Origin: an uncultured Clostridia bacterium
GTDB taxonomy: Bacteria > Bacillota > Clostridia > Oscillospirales > CAG-272
Direction: 5' to 3'
DNA: 6,385 nt
Assembly: GCA_946618395.1 (NCBI GenBank)
Contig: CAMOLD010000074.1
Location: 1 to 6,385 of the forward strand
Notes under the pieces: generated by a model
What the model saw: only the letters and a program-made list of their open reading frames with translations
Told to the model about the DNA's origin: nothing
The model's database searches: none
Position numbers and translations under genes: made by a program
In this document: piece by piece, positions 5,936-6,385 of the stretch
How positions within the stretch are numbered: position 1 is the stretch's first letter
Layout: every line of letters begins with the position of its first letter

Positions 5936-6385
5936 CGGATTTCCCTCCGTCCTTGATTTGCTGATTGGGCTGGATCAGGTTTTCAATGTTGCCGCTCAAC
6001 CCTTCCAACGTTGCAAGCACCCTTGCGTAGTCCATCCGCCGCGGGCCAAGCACGCCGATGGCACCCAGCGTTTTGCCATCCTTGACGATGGGCTTGAACA
6101 CCAGCGCCGAATTGTTCATCACCTTCACGCTGCTCTCCGAGCCGATCAAAACGCTGATGTCGGTTTCGCTTCCGTTTGCCGAAACAAGATCCAGAATGTC
6201 GTCTTTCTTTTCCAGGGCACCCAGGAGCGCGCGGAACTGTCCGGTATCGCTGTATTCTGGATATTGGAGCAGCTGGTCGATGCCCGAAACGCTGACCTCG
6301 CCGGAATCCAAATCGCTCAACAGATCGTAAATGACCTTGATGACCGGACCCACCATGCCGCTTTGCGCTCCCATCCGGCTTTCCA
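5928..6385 (-). CDS. hrcA: Heat-inducible transcription repressor HrcA, C-terminal part (partial)
   Basis: HrcA is the repressor that binds CIRCE inverted repeats upstream of class I heat-shock operons and depends on GroE for activity. Only about the last 151 codons are visible; the frame is open to the right edge of the window, so the DNA-binding N-terminus (roughly the first half of a protein of about 345 residues) is missing. The visible part matches the HrcA C-terminal domain: a helical segment with IDQLLQYPEYSD, the sensing-type sheet with SETDISVLIGSES and SALVFKPI, then GAIGVLGPRRMDYARVLATLE, the most conserved stretch of the family. It ends at TGA 5928-5930, inside the grpE start region. 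The methionine codon at 6374 is internal, not a start. The operon promoter and CIRCE element would lie beyond the window; I found no CIRCE-like TTAGCACTC repeat inside it. Confidence 0.95.
   Translation of the reverse strand, partial: ESRMGAQSGMVGPVIKVIYDLLSDLDSGEVSVSGIDQLLQYPEYSDTGQFRALLGALEKKDDILDLVSANGSETDISVLIGSESSVKVMNNSALVFKPIVKDGKTLGAIGVLGPRRMDYARVLATLEGLSGNIENLIQPNQQIKDGGKSDE

Noticed and set aside
5459..5956. Hydrophobic 165-codon + strand frame opposite grpE that looks like a membrane protein.
   Set aside because: It is the complement of charged GrpE codons (Glu/Lys become Phe/Leu), which creates false membrane segments.

Overview
The window reads as a chromosomal segment of a low-to-mid G+C Firmicute, most likely of the class Clostridia. 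Three things point there. The gene order hrcA-grpE-dnaK-dnaJ-prmA is the classic Firmicutes class I heat-shock operon. The DnaK lacks the insertion of about 23 residues in its nucleotide-binding domain that proteobacterial DnaK proteins carry. The upstream neighbour ends in the conserved tail of the GGGtGRT family, which is common in clostridia. Ribosome binding sites are strong AGGAGG-type sequences. No species is claimed.

Layout. Bases 1-121 are the 3' end of a GGGtGRT-family gene on the + strand, followed by a strong intrinsic terminator (137-186). Bases 187-1175 hold an A+T-rich two-gene module: a small XRE-family helix-turn-helix regulator on the - strand (187-480), and a divergently transcribed, membrane-anchored protein on the + strand (618-1175). 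The 137 bases between their start codons contain back-to-back promoters whose -35 elements overlap, plus a 13-bp palindrome and a related second site whose centres lie 21 bp apart. A bidirectional terminator (1267-1306) then separates this module from the heat-shock operon. The operon occupies the rest of the window on the - strand and is read from the right: hrcA (partial, 5928-6385), grpE (5399-5935), dnaK (3528-5360), dnaJ (2294-3439) and prmA (1335-2285).

How the genes work together. HrcA is the heat-shock repressor. GrpE, DnaK and DnaJ form the Hsp70 chaperone cycle. PrmA methylates ribosomal protein L11 and travels with this operon in many Firmicutes. Gene junctions are tight (hrcA/grpE overlap by 8 nt; dnaJ/prmA are 8 nt apart), except for a dnaK-dnaJ gap that holds a strong hairpin. 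The promoter and CIRCE operator expected upstream of hrcA are outside the window.

Most of the window is ordinary housekeeping sequence. The part worth a second look is the A+T-rich regulator/membrane-protein module: its codon use differs from the flanking genes, its control region is compact and symmetrical, and the function of its membrane protein is unknown. I see no CRISPR array, tRNA, rRNA, insertion sequence or phage gene.
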